Source: Mycobacterium kansasii ATCC 12478
GTDB taxonomy: Bacteria; Actinomycetota; Actinomycetes; Mycobacteriales; Mycobacteriaceae
DNA length: 64,000 bases
Direction of reading: 5' to 3'
Assembly (NCBI RefSeq): GCF_000157895.3
Contig: NC_022663.1
Coordinates: 5,332,001 to 5,396,000, forward strand
Position 1 is the first letter of the stretch; each line of letters begins with the position of its first letter. The position numbers and the translations under genes were made by a program. The notes beneath the pieces were generated by a model, which saw only the letters and a program-made list of their open reading frames with translations, searched no databases and was not told where the DNA came from. Below, piece after piece: positions 60,756 through 64,000 of the stretch.

Positions 60756-62123
60756 TTATGCCGCGTCCTCGTCGTCGTCTCCGTCGCGCAGGAGTTTCTC
60801 CGGGTGGTGGAAGGTGTTGGTGGTGGGCTGGCCGTGGTCTAGATGCGGCGGCGGTATCCATTCGGTGTCGCCGTGGGCGTTTTTGCGGGTGGTCCAGCCG
60901 CTGTCGAGGAGTTTGTGGTGGGGTCTGCAGGCCAGGGTGAGTTGGTCGATGTCGGTGCGACCGGTGGTGGCCCATTCCCGCACGTGATGGACCTCGCAGC
61001 GATAGCCCGGTACGTCGCATCCCGGTGCGCTGCAGCCACGATCGTTGGCGTACAGGACAATTCGTTGTCCGGGCGACGCGAGGCGTTTGGTGTGGTAGAG
61101 GGCCAGGGGTTTGCCGTTGTCGAAGAGTGCGAGGTAGTGGTGGGCGTGGCGGGCCAGGCGGATCACATCGCTCATCGGCAATAGCGTGCCGGCGCCGGTC
61201 AGTGCCTTGCCGGCGGCGGCTTCGAGGTCGTCGAGTGTGGTGGACACGATGATGGTTGCCGGCAGGCCGTTGTGTTGGCCCAGCTCACCGCTGGCCAGCA
61301 GCCCGCGTAGCCCGGCCAGCAGCCCGTCGTGGTTGCGCTGGCTTTGCGAGCGGCTGTCAGGCTGGGCGGCCGCCTCGGGTGCCGGGCCGTCGACCACCGG
61401 GCTTTCGTCGTGTGGGTTGCACATGCCCGGGGCGGCCAGCTTGGCCAACACCGCGTCGAGGGTGGCGCGTGCTTCCGGGCTCAGGTAGCCGCTGATCCGC
61501 GACATCCCATCCAGCCCCTGCTTGCCCACGGTCAGACCGCGTCGCCGTGCCCTGTCCTCATCGGTGAAGGCGCCGTCGGGATTGAGGCAGTCCATCAACA
61601 GATCGGCTAGTTTGGCCAATTGGTCGGGCCGGTACTGGGTGGCCAGCTTGGCCAGATGCGCCTCGACCGCCACCCGGGTTCCTACGTCCACGCTGGCGGG
61701 CAGCCGGCGGAAGAAATCGCGGATCACCCGCACCTGGGCCTCCCCGATCCGGCCCTCGAGCTGGGCCGCCGCGGTGGCCGTCAACTGCGCAGGCAACGGC
61801 TCCCCGGTCAATGCCCGACGCGGCCCCAGGTCTGCCGCCTCACCCACTCGCCGGCCGGCCTCGCCGCGGGTGATGCGCAGCCGGTTGGCCAGCGCCGCGG
61901 GCAGTCGCCCGCCTAACTCCTCCTCGCTGGCCTGCTCGGCGAGCTGATTGACCAGTGCGTGTTCGATGCTGGGCAGCTGGCGCCGAGCCGTTTCGCACCG
62001 CTCGAGCAGCGCAAGCCGTTCGGGGGTGGTCAACGCGTCGAAGGAGAGCTCTTGCAGCCGCGACAGGGTCGCCTGCAGCGCGTCAAAGGCCGCGACGACC
62101 TCCTCACGACTACTCGAACCCAT
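60756..62123 (-). CDS. 13E12-repeat family HNH endonuclease-like protein (DUF222)
   Basis: A 455-aa member of the mycobacterial REP13E12 family. The DUF222 part (EEVVAAFDALQATLSRLQEL, LPSIEHALVNQLAEQA, TDEDRARRRGLTVGKQGLDG) is followed by a C-terminal HNH domain: DRGCSAPGCDVPGYRCEVHH and LTLACRPHHKLL. ATG 62123 is chosen since it lies inside an SOS box and the domain begins there; the frame is open to 62225. The 3' half is strongly C/A-rich on the coding strand, with the same strand skew as the lanM repeat. Family copies are dispersed and serve as prophage attachment sites in M. tuberculosis. Confidence 0.88.
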   Translation of the reverse strand: MGSSSREEVVAAFDALQATLSRLQELSFDALTTPERLALLERCETARRQLPSIEHALVNQLAEQASEEELGGRLPAALANRLRITRGEAGRRVGEAADLGPRRALTGEPLPAQLTATAAAQLEGRIGEAQVRVIRDFFRRLPASVDVGTRVAVEAHLAKLATQYRPDQLAKLADLLMDCLNPDGAFTDEDRARRRGLTVGKQGLDGMSRISGYLSPEARATLDAVLAKLAAPGMCNPHDESPVVDGPAPEAAAQPDSRSQSQRNHDGLLAGLRGLLASGELGQHNGLPATIIVSTTLDDLEAAAGKALTGAGTLLPMSDVIRLARHAHHYLALFDNGKPLALYHTKRLASPGQRIVLYANDRGCSAPGCDVPGYRCEVHHVREWATTGRTDIDQLTLACRPHHKLLDSGWTTRKNAHGDTEWIPPPHLDHGQPTTNTFHHPEKLLRDGDDDEDAA

Positions 62124-62129
62124 GTTCGA
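62114..62129. promoter_or_regulatory. LexA (SOS) box overlapping the 13E12 gene start
   Basis: TCGAAC-N4-GTTCGA is a perfect match to the palindromic mycobacterial LexA box. The central four bases include the ATG of the HNH gene. LexA bound here would block transcription or initiation. SOS boxes before 13E12 genes are known in M. tuberculosis. Confidence 0.85.
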
Positions 62130-62237
62130 AACACTACGCCGACCCTCCGACAGAAATGACCGTCGAGCAAAGCGACTCCATGTTTCTCTCTCAGCGAACG
62201 TCGACGTCGTTCCGTCGCCGGCCACAGCGAGGCGTTA

Positions 62238-63797
62238 TCAGCTTGCCACCACGCGGAATTCGGCCAGCGACTCGTCCGCGGCGCCCTCGACCATCACTCC
62301 CTGGGCGGCCTGGCACTGCAGATAGTCGACGATCGTGTCGGTGAGTAGCTCGCCCGGGGCAACCACCGGGATGCCGGGTGGATAGGGGCAGATCATTTCC
62401 GCGGAAACGCGACCGGCCGCCTGCCGCCACGGCAGTATCTCGGTAGCGCCCAGGAAGGCGTCGCGTGGCAACACGACGGTCTCGGTGCGCAGCTGCGACC
62501 ACGACGGTACGTCGTCGACGGGACGGGGTTTGGCGCCCGCGTGTTCTTCGGCCAGCGCCGCCATGGCGTCGATGAGCCGTTGCGCGGTGGCGTCGGTGTC
62601 GGCGTAGGTGATCAGCGCCATCACCCGGCGGTGGTCGGACAGTTCCACATGGATGCCGCGGTGCTCCCGCAACCAGTCAGCGGCCTGGAAACCGGTCAGG
62701 CCAAGCCCCACCACATCGATGGTGACATGGGTCGGGTCGAACGCGAAAGCGCCAGCGCTGCCGAGGATTTCGTCGCCGATCAGGTCCAGTCCGGGCAGCT
62801 GTGCGATCGCCGATCTGATGCGCAGCGCCACGTCGATCGCGTCGCCCAGCAGCCGCTCGCCGTTTTCCTGGAACTCACGCCGGGCCGCGTCGATGGAGGA
62901 CAACAGCAGCGTCGACGCGCTGGTGGATTGCTCCAGCTCGAACACCAGCGACAACCGCGTCGAGTCAATTCGGTTGCCCTGCTTGCTGAGTACCGAGGTC
63001 TGCTGCAGACCGTTGAGTGACTTGTGGACGCTGCCGATGCACAGATCCGCGCCGCACTCGAGCGCCGAGGGCGGTAGCCGGCTGCAGAAGCTGTAGTCCA
63101 GTCCCCACGCGTCGTCGGTGATCAACGGGATGTCGTGGCCGTGCGCCACCTCGGCGAGCCGGCGAACGTCGGCGCTGATGCCGTAGTAGGTCGGGGTGAA
63201 CACCATCGCGGCTACCGCCTCGGGATGCTCCTGCAACACCCGCTCCAGCCGATCGGGGTCGACGCCATGGGCGATCTGCCACCGCTCGTCGTAGTCGGGC
63301 TCCACGTACACCGGCATGGCACCGGAAAGCACCAGCGCCGAAAACGCCGACTTGTGGCCGTTGCGCGCCATCACCAACGTCTCGCCGGGGCGCACGGCCG
63401 CCATCATCGCGACATGCACATTCTCCGTGCTGCCGTTGGCGGAGAACAATGTTTCGTCGGCGCCGACGGCTTGGGCAAACAGCTGCATGGCGGTCGGTTC
63501 CACCTGCCAGGATTGGTGCCGGTTGTCGACGCCCTTGTTCATCGTGACGTCGGCGCGAAACGCCTCGGAGCCCATCCAGCGGGCCGCGAGCGGTGGCATC
63601 CGGCCGGTGCCCGACCGGTGGGCCGGGATACCGAAGGCGATGTCGCCTCGCCGGTGGAATGCCTGAATCGCGTCGCCGATCGGCGTGGCGTCGGGCTCGG
63701 CGCGGGCCGGCCCGGCCTCGGCCTCTGCTTGCGCTTTCTTGATGTTCTTGCGGCGCTGCTGATCCACGCGTGCGGAGAAGGACTTTGCGGTTGTCAT
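62238..63797 (-). CDS. Orn/Lys/Arg decarboxylase-type PLP enzyme
   Basis: A 519-aa fold-type I PLP enzyme of the biodegradative Orn/Lys/Arg decarboxylase family. It contains FGIPAHRSGTGRMPP, ETLFSANGSTENVHVAMMAA, ITDDAWGLDYSF and the PLP lysine in IGSVHKSLNGLQQTS. The C-terminal domain ends with PYPPGIPVVAPGELL. It lacks the N-terminal response-regulator-like wing of the long forms. Likely amino-acid decarboxylation; the substrate is not determined. About 200 bp upstream to the window edge show nothing further. Confidence 0.88.
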   Translation of the reverse strand: MTTAKSFSARVDQQRRKNIKKAQAEAEAGPARAEPDATPIGDAIQAFHRRGDIAFGIPAHRSGTGRMPPLAARWMGSEAFRADVTMNKGVDNRHQSWQVEPTAMQLFAQAVGADETLFSANGSTENVHVAMMAAVRPGETLVMARNGHKSAFSALVLSGAMPVYVEPDYDERWQIAHGVDPDRLERVLQEHPEAVAAMVFTPTYYGISADVRRLAEVAHGHDIPLITDDAWGLDYSFCSRLPPSALECGADLCIGSVHKSLNGLQQTSVLSKQGNRIDSTRLSLVFELEQSTSASTLLLSSIDAARREFQENGERLLGDAIDVALRIRSAIAQLPGLDLIGDEILGSAGAFAFDPTHVTIDVVGLGLTGFQAADWLREHRGIHVELSDHRRVMALITYADTDATAQRLIDAMAALAEEHAGAKPRPVDDVPSWSQLRTETVVLPRDAFLGATEILPWRQAAGRVSAEMICPYPPGIPVVAPGELLTDTIVDYLQCQAAQGVMVEGAADESLAEFRVVAS

Positions 63798-64000
63798 GAT
63801 CGGACTTCTCTCATCGCCACTCCGTTTCGTTTCGTGGCCATGAGTACCCGCTGTTCACCACCGGTATGCAACCCGGCCGTCCGTCGCTGCGGTGTTCGTC
63901 AGTCCGATGCGGCCGATTACCGAACCCGACGTGGGTTGAGGCGCGAATCATCTTGGCCGACAACCGTTCACGGAGTCGGTCCAGCGGGCCACCCGGTCCT

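Noticed and set aside
60843..61610. Plus-strand frames opposite the 13E12 gene
   Set aside because: Low-complexity Gly/Val/Arg-rich shadows caused by the strand skew of the real minus-strand gene.
1..64000. tRNA, rRNA, CRISPR arrays, complete insertion sequences, prophage or plasmid origins
   Set aside because: I looked for them by eye and saw no convincing instance; the only repeats are the lan direct repeat and short VNTRs.

Overview
The window is chromosomal DNA of a nontuberculous Mycobacterium. Gene content and order match the M. tuberculosis segment running from Rv2917 and ffh (Rv2916c) through pknI, dacB2, rpsP-rimM-trmD, lppW, rplS-lepB-rnhB, fdhD, YraN-ComM-DprA, viuB and xerC to rpsB, tsf and amiC. 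A 13E12-family HNH gene with a mycobacterial SOS box and several mycobacterial paralogue families (WS/DGAT, mycolate methyltransferase type, LCMT-type methyltransferases) agree. All assignments were made by eye from sequence and memory of the families; no search was run.

Region 1 (1-22.4 kb) is an accessory block between the Rv2917-type helicase and ffh, genes that I recall as neighbours in M. tuberculosis. It begins with gene debris, a 10-bp VNTR and a GerMN/Gmad2 lipoprotein, then holds a lanthipeptide locus of about 17 kb. Two plus-strand class II synthetases (lanM1, lanM2) each have a divergent small precursor gene in front. Two 1486-bp segments, each holding a precursor and the first ~370 codons of lanM, are identical except for one base. 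A third precursor follows lanM2. On the minus strand a second unit reads: a fourth precursor, lanM3, a leader-like peptide without cysteine, a 2OG-Fe(II) oxygenase fused to TPRs, a cupin, and two ABC exporter half-transporters. The precursors are 54-57 aa and easy to miss. All three synthetases have a Cys-Cys-Gly zinc site of the ProcM type. The four promoter regions carry dyads resembling the DosR/DevR dormancy box, with a similar distance to a candidate -10. The working hypothesis is a multi-peptide lanthipeptide system induced by hypoxia or nitric oxide.

Region 2 (22.4-37.3 kb) is core: ffh, an amidohydrolase, pknI, an amidohydrolase of the D-aminoacylase type, a TetR regulator, dacB2, an NTF2-like protein, the rpsP-KH-rimM-trmD operon, lppW, and rplS-lepB-rnhB-DUF2469. 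A 65/66-bp VNTR sits directly before the rpsP promoter.

Region 3 (37.3-52 kb) is core with substitutions. A GAF-ANTAR regulator, a WS/DGAT acyltransferase and an epimerase stand where M. tuberculosis has fdhF. They are followed by fdhD, YraN-ComM-DprA, a siderophore-interacting protein, a lactate monooxygenase, xerC, an M23 peptidase, and rpsB-tsf-amidase.

Region 4 (52-64 kb) is accessory again: a DUF1360 protein, a ChaB protein, a decayed antiporter locus, a secreted GH5-like hydrolase, a methyltransferase, a MocR regulator, an orphan N-acetylglutaminylglutamine synthetase, a mycolate-type methyltransferase, a 13E12 HNH gene under a LexA box, and an Orn/Lys/Arg decarboxylase.
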